From positions 15,816,659 to 15,880,658 of the forward strand of contig CM072811.1 of NCBI GenBank assembly GCA_037013495.1: DNA of 64,000 nt, written 5' to 3'. The notes under the pieces are model-generated. The model was not told the origin of the DNA. It did no database searches and saw only the letters and a list, made by a program, of their open reading frames with translations. Position 1 is the stretch's first letter; the number at the start of each line of letters is the position of its first letter. This DNA is from Hippophae tibetana (Eukaryota > Streptophyta > Magnoliopsida > Rosales > Elaeagnaceae). This document shows positions 21,515-33,203 of this stretch, in pieces. The position numbers and the translations under genes were made by a program.

Positions 21515-23130
21515 TTGGAAGCATTGCATCATGTTACATCATTTAGCAATGAAGTGGATAGGCTAGAACCAATGGTAGTAAAGACAAATTCTATAATCTC
21601 TACAGAAAAAGTGCAACAAACTACAACACTAGAGTTGAAGCAATTTCCTGACAATCTTCTCTATGCATTCTTTGGTGATAGTTACACCTTTCTAGAGATT
21701 TTTCTAGCATCACTTACACCTAAAAAAGAGGAAAAGTTACTAAATGTGTTAAGGGAGCATAGAAAAGAATTGGGATGGACTATCTTTGACATAAAAGGTA
21801 TAATTCCATCCATTTGCATGCACAAGATTCTAATGGAGAAACCATACAAATCATCAATTGAGCCCCAAAGAAGATTAAATCCAGCAATGAAAGAAGTTAT
21901 GAGAGCTGAAATTTTGAAGCTCTTTAATGCAAGAATTATTTATGCTATTTCAGATAGCTCATGGGTAAATCTAGTGCATGTTGTACCAAAAAAGGGTAGA
22001 ATGAATGTGGTGAAAAATGACAACAATGAGCTTATTCCTATAAGAATAGTCACGGGTTGGTGTGTATATATAGATTACTGCAAGTCGAACAAAGAAACAA
22101 GGAAGGATCATTTTCCACTTTCATTCATTGATCAAATGTTAGATCGATTGGCTGGCTATCCTTATTATTGCTTCTTAGATGGTTATTCGGGGTATAACCA
22201 AATTTCCATAGCTCTGAAAGATCAGGAGAAAACTACATTCACATGCCCCAATGGACATTTGCTTTTCAAAGAATTCTCTTTGGATTGTGCAATGCCCCAA
22301 CAACATTTCAACGTTGCATGATGGTTATCTTCTCTGATATGGTGGAAGAATTTTTTATTTTTGTTACATCTTTGAATCATTGTTTGCATAATTTAGCTCT
22401 TGTTTTGCAGAGACGTGAAGATAAAAATCTTGTCTTAAACTGAGACAGTGTAATTTCATGGTTCAAGAAGGGATGATGGTTGGCCATAAAGTATCATCTA
22501 AAGGAATTGAGGTTGATCGAGCTGAAATTGCAACCAAAGAAAAACTATCACCTCCAAAGAATATGAAGGGAATTAGAAGCTTTTTTGGACATGCGGGATA
22601 TTATAGAATATTTATAAAGGATTTTTCTAAACTCTCTAAACGTTTATATAATCTTCTTGAAAAACATTCTGCATTTGATTTTGATGATGTTTGTTTATAG
22701 GCCTTTAATGCAATCAAGAAGAAACTAATTTCAACACTAGCAATGAATATACCTGATTGGAGTCAACCTTTTAAAGTCATGTTTGATGCAAGTGACTTTA
22801 CAATTGGAGTAGTGTTAGGACAAAAGTGAGACAATTTGTTTAGGGCCATATACTATGCAATATGCACATTAAATTATACAACAACTGAGAAGGAGATGCT
22901 TGTTGTGGTGTTTTCTTGTGACAAATTTTGGTTTTACCTCATTGGTACAAAGGTGATAGTATTCACTAATCATGCAACACATCGTTATTCATTTGGCAAG
23001 AAGGATGCTAAGCCTATATTGATTCTTTGGATCCTTCTTCTTTAAGAATTTGATTTGGAAGTTCAAAATAATAAAGGAAGTGAAAATTTAGTTGCTGACC
23101 ATATTTCTCAGTTGGAGCATGAGGAAATAA
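21515..23130 (+). pseudogene. B1 reverse transcriptase-RNase H remnant
   Basis: RT is well preserved from 21640 to 22320: 'KELGWTIFDIKGIIPSICMHKI', 'RRLNPAMKEVMRAEILKLFNARIIYAISDSSWVNLVHVVPKKG', 'PLSFIDQMLDRLAGYPYYCFLDGYSGYNQISIA'. After a frameshift near 22245 comes 'FGLCNAPTTFQRCMMVIFSDMVEEFF', then a deletion removes the box that reads FMDDF in the D element, so the catalytic aspartates are gone. The connection ('GHAGYYRIFIKDFSKLSK') and RNase H ('[19 protein letters not shown]', '[15 protein letters not shown]') follow with stops at 22441, 22698, 22827 and 23043. Confidence 0.8.
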
Positions 23131-23440
23131 AACTAGATTTAGTGATCCAAGAAGCATTCCCTAATGAGTAGTTGTTTGCATGTGAGATCAAATTTCCTTG
23201 GTATGCTAATATTGTAAACTACCTAGCTTGTAGGGTATTGCCACCAAATCTTACTTACCACCAACATAAGAAATTTTTGCATGATGTGAAATATTATATT
23301 TAGGATGAGCCTTTGCTTTTCAAAAAATTCCCTCATCAAATCATCCGAAGATGTGTGCTTGAAGAGGATATGCAAGCCATTCTTCATCACTTCCATTCCT
23401 CATCGTATGGAGGACATTTTGAGGTAACACGAACAATACT
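23131..23440 (+). pseudogene. B1 integrase zinc-domain remnant
   Basis: Reads '[23 protein letters not shown]', then 'RRCVLEEDMQAILHHFHSSSYGGHFE', the start of the integrase HHCC domain. It breaks off at about 23440 and resumes in 3' non-coding DNA, so the integrase core is deleted. Confidence 0.7.
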
Positions 23441-24074
23441 CCACTTATTGAGTTAAAGTGGTTGAAATTAATAAAGACTATGAGTATTAAGGAAACCGCA
23501 TCTTAAAAAAAGTACTCCACTTATTGAGTATGGAAACAATATTGTCAAGAAAGAGCTATGGTATGAATCCTGTGGATATTGTTTTTATTGTTTTTTTTCT
23601 ACCAAGTATTTTCCTAGTTTGTTTTGATTTTCCATATCCATTTTTTTAGCCCTCACCCTATGGCCTATCATTACAACCTTGATTAAAGACCTTTTGATCT
23701 TTGAATATGGTATTTGATTACATTAGTGGAAAGGATATATGAAAATTAGACTTATGGGGAAATTTTTCTACTTTTATCTGAATTTGCTGATGGTTTGGAG
23801 TTAAATTAACTACTTTACAGACAACTCAAGGACTTAGCTTTAATTTGAAGTAAATGCTTAACTCTTGCTTAACAAATTTCTGAATTTTTGATTGATTTTC
23901 CTACTATCTTTGATGTAAAAAGAGTAAGTTATTAGTGATGAAATCTAAATTTAGATCATGGCTTGGTGAGTGATGGTAAATATCTATAAGGTCTTGTTGG
24001 CACTATCTAAAGTTGTCTTTTCTTTTCTTTTCTTTTTGTTTGAGGACAAACAAAGTTTTAAGTTTGAGGGTGTT
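23441..24074 (+). other. B1 3' non-coding region
   Basis: Matches 50300-50969 of copy B2 over most of its length ('ctccacttattgagtatg.caacaat', 'gctatggtatgaatcct'). It holds the AGGA-loop hairpin at 24035-24054 and a purine-rich tract just before the LTR. Confidence 0.7.
24035..24054 (+). other. AGGA-loop hairpin, B1
   Basis: Stem TTTGTTTG/CAAACAAA (8 bp, perfect) with loop AGGA, 20 nt before the 3' LTR start. The B2, D and C elements have related hairpins with different stem sequences. Confidence 0.7.
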
Positions 24075-24539
24075 TGATGACTTGCATAATTTACTACTTC
24101 TTAACTTAATTTTAGTCTAATTTTATTTATTTATTATTGAATGTAGAATTTATTATTATTATTTAAATTTTATTACAGATTTGAAGATAACGAAGATCTA
24201 AAATTTTATAAGCATATAAGATGCCCAAATTTAAATGAAGATTTATTTAAATCAAATTTAAATTAAGATGTATATATATAAAGAAACGTAGGGAAGGAGA
24301 GAAAGGCGGTAAAAAGAAAAATATATAAAGAAAGAAATGCAGGGAAGGAGAGAAAGGTGGTAAAAAGAAAAAAGAAAAAAAAGGACAAGATATATAGCAG
24401 GAAAGAGAAAATCAAAAGCATATTGGAGCGCAACAAATTAACGCGAAAGTAGATTTTTTTTGTGAGTCAATTTTCTATGTTAATTTGAATTATTTCTCTT
24501 TATGTTTATATGATTTATTCTAAGTTTATTGCTTCTAAT
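24075..24539 (+). repeat. B1 3' LTR, truncated
   Basis: Starts TGATGACTTG as in B2 (50970) and follows that LTR for about 465 bp ('gtttatatgatttattctaagtttattgc.tctaat'), then stops at the junction with a minus-strand chromovirus fragment. Confidence 0.7.
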
Positions 24540-25864
24540 TAATATAAAATTTGGAAAAACAATCCGATGCTAGGTAGTTCATTGCATTCCTTGGTAGTCA
24601 GAGTTTCAATGCTGGTTTGTTCCAATCCTTGAAATGTATGGTAGGTTCCTCCTTCCTTGAAGCTTAGGGTAAGCTTCTTATAATCCATCTCAATTGGGCC
24701 AAGGGCTTCAAGCCATTGGACCCCTAGAACCACTTGGCATGGTGCAATTGGAAGCACATAGTAATCTACAGTGAAAAGATACCCTTGAATGGAAATAGTG
24801 AGGCTACTACACTGTCAAACACATGCTATCTTCTCATGATTAGCCACCATGACTTCAAGTTTCTTATTATTTACTACATTTAAACCAAACTAGGAAACTA
24901 AGGTTTGGTCAACGAAATTATGGGTACTACCTCCATCCATCAACACCAGCACCCGTTTATTTTTAACTTACCCATAACTCTGAGGGTTTAGGGATGCATG
25001 GTGTCTGCTATGACATGGAAGGAAATCTCTGGTACCAATTTATGAAGCTCTTATTTAGGAAGGGATTCTTCTATGTCATCTGGGGGTTCATGAGGTGAAT
25101 CTTCGATCATGAAGAGCTGGGGTTATGCATAACAGTGTCTAGCCATAAACTTCTCATCAAAGTAATAACATAATCCCTTGTCTCTTCGCGCTCGTGCTTC
25201 TTGATTGGTAATTATTCGAAAGGGTACTAATGGAGCGGTTGTGATTAGATTTGGATATTGGTTGGGATGAGGTCTCAACACACTAACTGTGTATTTGGGT
25301 GGTTACTTTGGTGGCATTAAAGAGGGCTGAGAATGAGGAGGTTAAGTAGACTTATTTTTTAACAGATTTCTTTCTTCAATCATCCTGGCTACTTCAATGG
25401 CATCAACCAATGTCCGAGACTACTTGATTTTGACATCAATGTGAATTTCATCTTTCAATTTTGCGATGAAGCAACCAATCATAAATTCTTCTGGTAAGCC
25501 ATCAACTTTGTGGGAAAGCTTTTCAAAAGATTCCTAACATGCTACGATGCGTGTGGTATGTTTGAGGAAAGACAAGGCCTCAGAAGGGTCCTTGTAGTCA
25601 GTTGGTCCAAATCTTAGTTATACAGCCTTGGTGTACTCATCCCAGGTAAGTGGTCCATGAAATTTGGTAAACCATCAGTGCCATTGTAAGGAAATGCCTT
25701 CTAGATGGAAGAAAGCCAAGTACATTTGCTGGTCGGGAGCAATATTAGTGAATTCAAAATATTACTCTACCTTATAAATCCAGCCAGTGGGATCCTCACC
25801 AACAAACTTTTGGGAATGATAACTTCAGGTGTAGGTAAGGGTGGTCTAAGTTTGATTGGGAAGT
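24540..25864 (-). pseudogene. chromovirus gag-protease fragment, part 2
   Basis: Minus strand. Continues the gag that starts at 27853, after the D3 LTR. Visible in order: capsid ('PDQQMYLAFFHLEGISLQWH', 'FHGPLTWDEYTKAV', 'RFGPTDYKDPSEALSFLKH'), a mutated zinc knuckle near 25155-25185 (CYYFDEKFMARHCY, with the second Cys changed to Phe), and a protease whose C-terminal part 'LPIAPCQVVLGVQWLEALGP' is clear at 24660-24760. Stops are frequent. Ends within protease at 24540 against the B1 LTR. It is a different lineage from the Athila-type elements around it. Confidence 0.75.
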
Positions 25865-27649
25865 TGATGAGCGAAAACCGGCATCGCCGATTCTGCCAAT
25901 ACTTTGGTTTTATATTTGTAAAACTCTCGCAAGTGCACAAATCATTTCGTAGAAAATGACAAGTATACTCCCAAGGTCGATCTAAGGAAGGAATGTATGT
26001 GGTTTTTAATTTATTATTCAAACTTTTAAAAACGAAATTAAATCCTAAACATCCTATCATGATATTTTGGGTTTTGTATTTTTTTAATCTACTTACATAA
26101 AAATAAACATAGATTCAATAAACATTTATGCAAATTTTATCTTTTATAATAGTGGAGTATTTATGGATATAATAACTAAGTAATTATGCTTGCTCATATT
26201 ATTTAGGTTATTAAAGATATGAATTGATATTTATTGATTCTCCCTTTTTTGTATGAATACCACCTTTGGTGGGGTTAGATATTCTTTGTTAACTAAACAA
26301 ATCAATTAACACCTATGGGTGGGGTTGATAACTAATTTGGTTAATTAAATTAATTCCTTTTTCTAAGAGATTGCAAAATGAACCATTTAAATGCCACCTT
26401 TGGTGGGGTTAGACAGTTTAAACTTTATTCAAGGTGTCCAAATTAAACCTAAGAATTTAATTATCTAAGAACTAACTTTCAAGTTTTAAAACCACTACTG
26501 AAACATGTTGTCAATACATTTTCAGATAATAATTCTTATAAAAACTTTTGAAATAGAGCTTCACTCTAACTATGGGCGATTGTACCAACAAATAAAAGAG
26601 CACTACTCTAAATGAGACCGGATAACTAAACCTTAAAATCTAATTTTCAGATTTAAGTTTGTAATGAAAAATAATATATTTCTCTCTAACATTCTTAATA
26701 TAAAAATCTTGAATAAAAATAAAATCAATTCATTTAGAGATTTTTACATATTTAATATTTCGCAAGCATAACAACGTTATTATTATATCATGTTTACAAA
26801 CATCCAACAAAGTTAAATTTAATCACAGACAAATAAAATATAACATGTAAGAATAAAGCATAAAAAATAACTGTAAAGAAAATAAAATCCTTATAGAACT
26901 TTGTTGCTATTCCCATTGCTGAAAAACCTCCAAGCGGAATTTGTACTCCCATTTATTGAATCAAAAAGCAAATAAATTACAAAAACATAACTAGTTCTTC
27001 TCAAAAAGAGAAGAACTCTAAAACTAAGAGAAATTAACTAAGAAAAGCTAAAAACTAAGAAAAACTAAAAAAAACTATAAAAATCTAAGAAATGAGAGAA
27101 AGAAAGATAGAAGAGAATGTGTTTTGAAGTGTGGTATGAAGTGTGGTATGAAGTGAAGAGAAATGGGTATTTATAGGTGAGGATGGGGAGAAAAAGTGGG
27201 TGAAAACGTGGAGTGGTGATTGCTGATGTCATTGATGACGTGGGCGGCTGCGCGCGAAAATGGGGCGAAATGGCAGCGGCGCGCGCGGAACGACAACATC
27301 GTGAGCGTGGGAGTAGGTGTGGACGTAGCCGCACGCGGGACTGGGAAACGCGATGGTGCGATTTTCACCTTTTTGACATTTTTGACCCATTTTGTCTAAT
27401 TTTTCCATATTTTTTGACCTTTTCTCATTTATTTATTAATATATTTGTGATGTATTGCTTCCAGTATTGCTTTTTGAGTTTTTAAGTTACATTTTTTAAG
27501 CGAAAATACCTGAAAACAATAAAAATACCCGTGGTTCCGAAAAAGACAAATTTATATAAATATATGATAAAACATATAAATATATATATTTTTCATCAAT
27601 TAATGTGCATAAAATCATGGTAATTTTAGTGTTTTTTGAGCACTCATCA
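25865..27649 (-). mobile_element. solo family D LTR (D3) with target duplication GAAGT
   Basis: Complete 1785-bp D LTR on the minus strand (TGATGAGTGC...GCTCATCA), flanked on both sides by GAAGT (25860-25864 and 27650-27654). It interrupts a chromovirus gag, which resumes in frame-compatible form beyond it. The GC-rich U3 block is present, but only one TGACGT-type word is intact (near 27234). Confidence 0.92.
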
Positions 27650-27654
27650 GAAGT

Positions 27655-27853
27655 GTGAGGGTGAGGGTATGCTATTTCATCCCGTGCAAAAAGGTTAATC
27701 TTAGGTGTGCTACGAGCTACGCGTAGGGCCTATAACTCGGTGAGCACAGCTTGTAGGGTATAGCCAACTTGGTCGAAGCCAGTCTCATGTCGTGTGAGCG
27801 TTTCCATGACATCATTACGAAACTCAGCATTGGACTTGCCTCTTGTATCCATA
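27655..27853 (-). pseudogene. chromovirus gag N-terminus, part 1
   Basis: Minus strand, beginning MDTRGKSNAEFRNDVMETLT at about 27850 and continuing 'RHETGFDQVGYTLQAVLTELQALR'. This is a common start of Gag in plant Ty3/gypsy elements. The reading is open up to the D3 insertion at 27650. Confidence 0.75.
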
Positions 27854-27865
27854 GCTTTGATACCA
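27854..27865 (-). other. primer-binding site (initiator Met tRNA), minus strand
   Basis: TGGTATCAAAGC, one mismatch from the usual TGGTATCAGAGC, one base after the LTR end and just before the gag start. Confidence 0.75.
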
Positions 27866-27866
27866 C

Positions 27867-28159
27867 TGATATAGTTACTTTTAGGGGTAGAAGAAGAAGA
27901 GATAAAATAGAGATAAAAGAAGTTGTTTGAGATAAAATGCTAATTATCTTTTATTGAATTCATTGAGGCTTTATATAGCCTTACAAGAATAGAGAAAACA
28001 ACAAACGAATTGAGCTAACTAACTCTAAAAATCCTAACCGTCTAGTGGTCCCTTTGGTATGTGTGTCGCCTGTATTGTTGCGCACTGCGCAGCCGTGCTT
28101 AACCATTCTGCTCCCATGTGCACCTCTTCAGCCTGACGTTGTGCACACGAGTAGCATCA
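27867..28159 (-). repeat. 5' LTR of the minus-strand chromovirus (about 290 bp)
   Basis: On the minus strand it contains GGCTATATAAAGCC (27967-27980, a TATA box inside a palindrome), 'ttcaataaaag' as a polyadenylation-like signal and the end ...ATATCA next to the primer site. The 5' end is set at TGATGCTACTCG (28159) because it pairs with the ATCA end; this end is uncertain. Short LTRs are usual in some plant chromoviruses. Confidence 0.5.
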
Positions 28160-29989
28160 AGGTGGTTGTTTCGTATCAAAAACGACATTCATCCATTATT
28201 GATTCAAGGTTTTATTACAAGATTTATTTATGAACTTTATTGGCCATTTATTCTTTATAGATATATTAAAAATTTGAAATTAGGTTTTAAACACATTATT
28301 TAGATCTAAGTTAGATAACTTAAACAAGAGTTCAAATTTGTGACTTGATCATTGCATTGATTTAATCGGTTGCATTTTTTATGGACATAATTTAATTTAT
28401 TAGTTGATCGTGACAATCATACGATATTAATTAATTAATTAACAAAGAAAATAATCTTTAACCTAAGAGTTTTCATATTTTAAAGAAAATAATAATAATC
28501 TGAGTATATATGTTCATTCACTTTAATTCACCTAAATCTTTAGAAGAAAGCATAATTAATTATTTAAATTTTTCATAAATCTTCTTATTTATTATTATTT
28601 TAAGATTTTTGACTCAATCATTATGTTAGTGTATTTAAGTTTAATTTTTCTTGTAATTATTTATTTAAGTTTTTAAGAATAATGAAAAACTATCTAAAAT
28701 CACTCTCGGTGAAATCGATAATAAAAGTATATTTATCCCGTGATCAGTACTTTGTGCATTTGAAAGAAATTCTTTTTATTTAATTGACCGATTTGGTCTT
28801 CTACTAAAGGGGAAAACGGTTTTAATTTTTTTAACAGTTTATTAATTCTTTAGTACTCATTTGCTTCTTACGGCTTCAGATCCATTTTATTTGTATGCTC
28901 CACGTATAAGTAGAGATGAAGAGATAAGTTAATTTTCAATAGAGTTCAGATATTTGATTGTTCTTTGTGTACAAACCATGGTATAAGTTTGTTGTCGTTC
29001 ATCATTGATCTTGTAAGATCGTCAACCCAAAAAAATTATATTGAGTACATTGTATGATACAAGGGACTTAATTATTTTGTTATTCAATTTATATTTTATG
29101 TAATTTAAATTTTGTATTTATAATTTATATATTTGTATTTACAATTTATATATTTGTATTTATACAATTTTAATTTCATATGATACAATAATTATTCTTA
29201 ATTTATTAATTTATACTACAAACTTTTGCGGACAAACAGGTTGCAATCGTATCGTTTTGTTCTTTATTGATTTTCTGGGTTTGATTTCTTAATATCTTCC
29301 TTTATTTTCTCGTTTTCTATAGTTTTTCAGTAACTGCTTATTTAAATATTTGTTTCTCTAACTGCAGTGATATAGTTATTCGAATCTTTATTACCCTTTT
29401 TTATATTACATGATAATTCATTTTTTAAATGTTATTACTTGATTTTACTTATCTAATTTGATATTATTAGTACTGGCACATGTACTATTCAATTAGATGT
29501 GGTTATTACCCTTTTCCTACGGATCTTTATAAGTATTATTTAAGTTACTGTATCCGATCTTTATACTTGCTGTAATCTCCTTTTTTAAGCTACTACTATT
29601 AATGTTCCTTTTATGTCAAAAGCTAGGCTTATTCTCGATCATTTTTGGGTTTTTATAAAAAAAAAATCTTGTTTATGTATTTTTTAATACACATTGATAT
29701 AAAAATAGTTTTTTTCTTACAGTATTGCTACGGTTTGTGAGTTGATTTAATTTTATAAACTTGTGATACATTTTTATATATTAAAAAAACATTATTTTGT
29801 GATTTTAAAAATTGGTTCTTATTTGTCTTTTTTTTCATTAAAAAAGAAAAGATAATGAAATTTGAAATAATCAATTCTGATTCCCAAATTAAGAGACCAG
29901 TTGTGAATATTCTCAATTCTATTGTAGGTAGTTTTACTATGAAATAATTAATGAGATCTTATATGGCTCATTCGTTTACCAGTTGTTTT
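28160..29989. other. AT-rich stretch without recognised genes
   Basis: No coding or repeat family recognised. It ends at a copia-type gag remnant, so part may be that element's leader or LTR. I could not find matching ends. Confidence 0.35.
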
Positions 29990-30395
29990 CAATTTTGGTT
30001 CCTTTGAACCATGTTGTGGGAGAAAAATTAGAAAAAGTTAAAGATTTGAATCTCAAGAGGTTGAAGAGTAAGATGTTTTATTTTACTACCTTAAATTTGC
30101 CAAAATTTGTGGTTGATAAAACTCCCGAAGAACTTGAGGGTAAGCGTGATTTTTAGTATGTTAGTACTATTAAAGCATGAAAATATACTATTTATCTATT
30201 TTGGAATTACATTATGAATAATGACTCCTTATACAATGAGTACAATAAGGAGAAGACATCTAAAGACTTATGAGAATTATTGGACTAAAAGTATGAAACA
30301 AAAAATATTGATACCAAGAAAGTTTTGGTTGGTCGCTTTCTTGATTATAAAATGGTAGAGAATGGCTATAACTTCAAGCACAATAAGTACAAGCG
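29990..30395 (+). pseudogene. Ty1/copia-type gag remnant
   Basis: Plus-strand reading 'VVGEKLEKVKDLNLKRLKSK', 'MFYFTTLNLPKFVVDKTPEE', then 'YLFWNYIMNN', 'SLYNEYNKEKTSKDL' and 'DTKKVLVGRFLDYKMVENG' is the copia Gag (UBN2-type) pattern 'F.RW..KM.FYLTTL...', 'LYN.YS..KT.KELWE.L..KY', 'FVVGRFLDYKM'. Stops (for example near 30154 and 30270) and lost segments make it a pseudogene. A family B LTR piece cuts it at 30396. Confidence 0.7.
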
Positions 30396-30835
30396 TGATC
30401 GGTGCAAAACTACAAGTGCACAATATCGTAATTTTATTATACAATGATAAGAAGAGTATCGTCCTCAAGGATTGGTAACTTACTTTTGAAAAATACTAAA
30501 ATTATACTAATCTCAATTTTATCTAGAAAAATCACTAAGGTTGTTGTAATTGAAATTTAAAGAAAATACGTCAAAGAAAAGAAAGATATTTCTCAAAGAT
30601 TAAATTAATAGGAAGAAAACTTCTAGGAATCGATTTCACTTAATCTCTTGCTTTACTCATCTAACTAATTGAATTTAATTATCTCTATTTGTTAGCAATC
30701 TCCAAAAAATATATCCAAAAGCCTCTTTCAATAGTCAATTGGAAATATTCTTATTCATTAATTTACACAAGAGTATGCAATTTAATAAAACAAGAAAGTA
30801 TTAAGACCAATGATTGATTTTTTCTAATATCGATA
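30396..30835 (-). repeat. family B LTR 3' part, minus strand
   Basis: Begins TGATCGGTGCAAAACTACAAG, the reverse complement of the end of the B LTR at 51984, and follows it back for about 440 bp ('cacttaatctcttgctttactcatctaac', 'agagtatgcaatttaataaaacaag'). The inner end is cut off. Confidence 0.75.
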
Positions 30836-30965
30836 CAAAGTAATCTTGGTTTTAATTTAGAATTATATTTTATTATATTTATATTTATATATTTATATTT
30901 TATTTTTCTCTAGGTTTGTTTTTGATGTTGGATGCATCGTGGTAGAAATTAAAACATTATTCCTT

Positions 30966-32330
30966 TTGATCTAGAGATTGAAAGAACCTTTGGATCACGA
31001 AAAAAGAAGAAAGTACTAGCCATGGCTGAAGTAGAATATAATGCATAACCACACACCTTGAAGGATTATGTAAGGCCAATTGTTGATGATAATTACTTAG
31101 GTATAAGAAGCCAGACCATTAATACCAAAAATTTTAAGCTCAAACATGCGTTGATCACCATGGTAAAAAAAGCCCAATTTAGCGGATCACCACTTGATGA
31201 TCCCAATATTCATTCGGCGATTTTTTTTAGAGATTTGTGACTCTGTAAAGATGAATGGTGTTACTGAAGACACCATTAGACTGAGATTGTTTCCTTTTTC
31301 ATTGAGGGACAAGGCTACAGGTTGGATACAGTCTCTACAACTAGGAAGCATCACTAGTTGGCAAGACATGGTAAAAACGTTTCTTGCTAAATTCTTTCCA
31401 CCTGCAAAAACAACCCAACTCAGGAGTGAGATTGATCTATTCATAAAAAATGATTTTGAGACACTCTTTGAAGCATGGAAAAGGTATAAAGATATGATTC
31501 GGTGTTGCCCTCAATATGGATTTGCAGATTAGTTGCAAGTTCAAATGTTCTATAATGGGTTACATGGGAAAACTAGAACCATAGTTGATACTGCTTTTGG
31601 TGGAACTTTGATGTCAAAGATGATAGTGCTACTTCTCTTTTGGAAGAAATGATCTCAGATAACGATCAATGGCCAAATAAAAGATCTATGGATAAGAAAT
31701 TTGTTGGGATTCATGAATTGGAGCCTTTTGCTGCCCTTTCCGCTCAAGTTACTTCTCTATCTCATCAGATTTCAACCTTGACAACCCAAAGAATACCACA
31801 AAGTGCATAATATGTTACTACCATCTAGGGCATCGAAATCATGATAATGTTTCTTATGGAAACATAAAGAATGTATTGCAACCTCCTCCAAGGTTTGATA
31901 GTCAACCAAGTGAGAAGAAGATGTCACTTGAGGATGCTATGGTTTCCTTCGTTGAGGAGACCAAAGCAAGGTTTAAAAAGAGTGATTAATAGTTGGATGA
32001 CATTGAGACTCATTGTAGCAATATGTGAGCTACTATGAAAAATATTGAAGTGGAAATTAGGCAGCTAGCCACAACCATTAGTGCCAAACAAAGAAGAATT
32101 TTTTCTAGCAATACAGAAGTAAATCCAAAGAAATAATGCAAGGTCATTATACTTAGGGGTGGAAGAGAACTTGAGAAGTTACCATAAAAGAAAACCGACT
32201 CCAATCCTACAAATCTAAAAAATGGCCAGAGTAATACTAAAGTAGAAGAGGAAGAGATTGTTGATGACAAACTTAGAGAGATTGACATGCCCTGATCAAT
32301 TTCATTTCCTGACAATCTTCTTATTCTCTC
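30966..32330 (+). pseudogene. B2 gag remnant (Athila-type)
   Basis: Begins with 'IPFDLEIERTFGSRKKKK' and 'MAEVEYNA', the usual N-terminus of this Gag type, then 'TLKDYVRPIVDDNYLGIRSQ'. The capsid block reads 'FSLRDKATGWIQSLQLGSIT', 'FFPPAKTTQLRSEI', 'EAWKRYKDMIRCCPQYGFAD'. The C-terminal part ('MSLEDAMVSFVEETKARFKK') aligns with B1. Frameshifts occur near 31215-31240 and 31620; stops at 31047, 31530 and 31987. No 5' LTR or primer site is left upstream. Confidence 0.75.
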
Positions 32331-32379
32331 TATTTCACTTCCTTATCCTCAACATTTTCAAAAAAAAAAAAGATATGCA

Positions 32380-32990
32380 ATTTTCTAAGTTTTTGGATAT
32401 TTTTAAGAAAATTCACATAAATATTCCTTTTATAGATGCTTTGGAACAAATTCCAAATTCTTGAAAGACATCATTTCTAAGAAGAGAAGAGAAGGTTGGA
32501 GGAGTTCGAAACAATGAAGCTTTCTAAAGAATATAGTTCCATTCTTCAAAAGAAACTACCTCAAAAATTAAAAGATCCAGAGAGTTTCACTTTGCCTTGC
32601 ACTATTGGAGATTCATTTTTTTAATAAAGTTTTATATGATCTTGGTGCTAACATAAATCTTATGCCAACGTTTGTTTATAGGAAATTAGAGAGATGAAAC
32701 AAACAACAATTTCTTTGCAACTAGCATACCGATCCATTAAGTATCCACGTGGAATCATAGAGTATGTATTGGTAAAGGTGGATAAGTTCATTTTTCCTAC
32801 TAATTTTATGGTGGTAGATATGGATAAGGACCAAGATGTTCCACTAATTCTTGGCCGACCATTCTTGGGTATGGGAAGGGCTTTAATGAATGTTCAAAAA
32901 GGTAAGTCAACATTGAGAGTGAAGAAGGAAGAGGTCACGTTTAGCATTTACAAAGCCAAGATATTTCCAAAAGATCCAAGCACTTGATTT
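32380..32990 (+). pseudogene. B2 protease remnant
   Basis: Linker 'FLDIFKKIHINIPFIDALEQ' then retropepsin: 'YDLGANINLMPTFVYRKL' (active-site Asp at about 32638; a frameshift lies just upstream), 'LAYRSIKYPRGIIEYVLVKV', 'VPLILGRPFLGMGRALMNVQKG'. It keeps the DLGA motif that B1 has lost. Confidence 0.7.
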
Positions 32991-33203
32991 CAGGTAGATT
33001 TCATTGAGCAGTGTGTAGTAAAATCCTTTGAAGAGGATATACTGGGTGATCACTTGGAATGATGTATCACCACTTAATCTCATGCTTATGATTTCAATAA
33101 CTCTGTTGTTTGTGAATCTGATTTACTTTTTGTTAGTGAAGAATTTCTCCAGTATGTGTTTGCCTTCGAAGCATTGCAGTAGATTACATCATCTACAAAA
33201 GAA

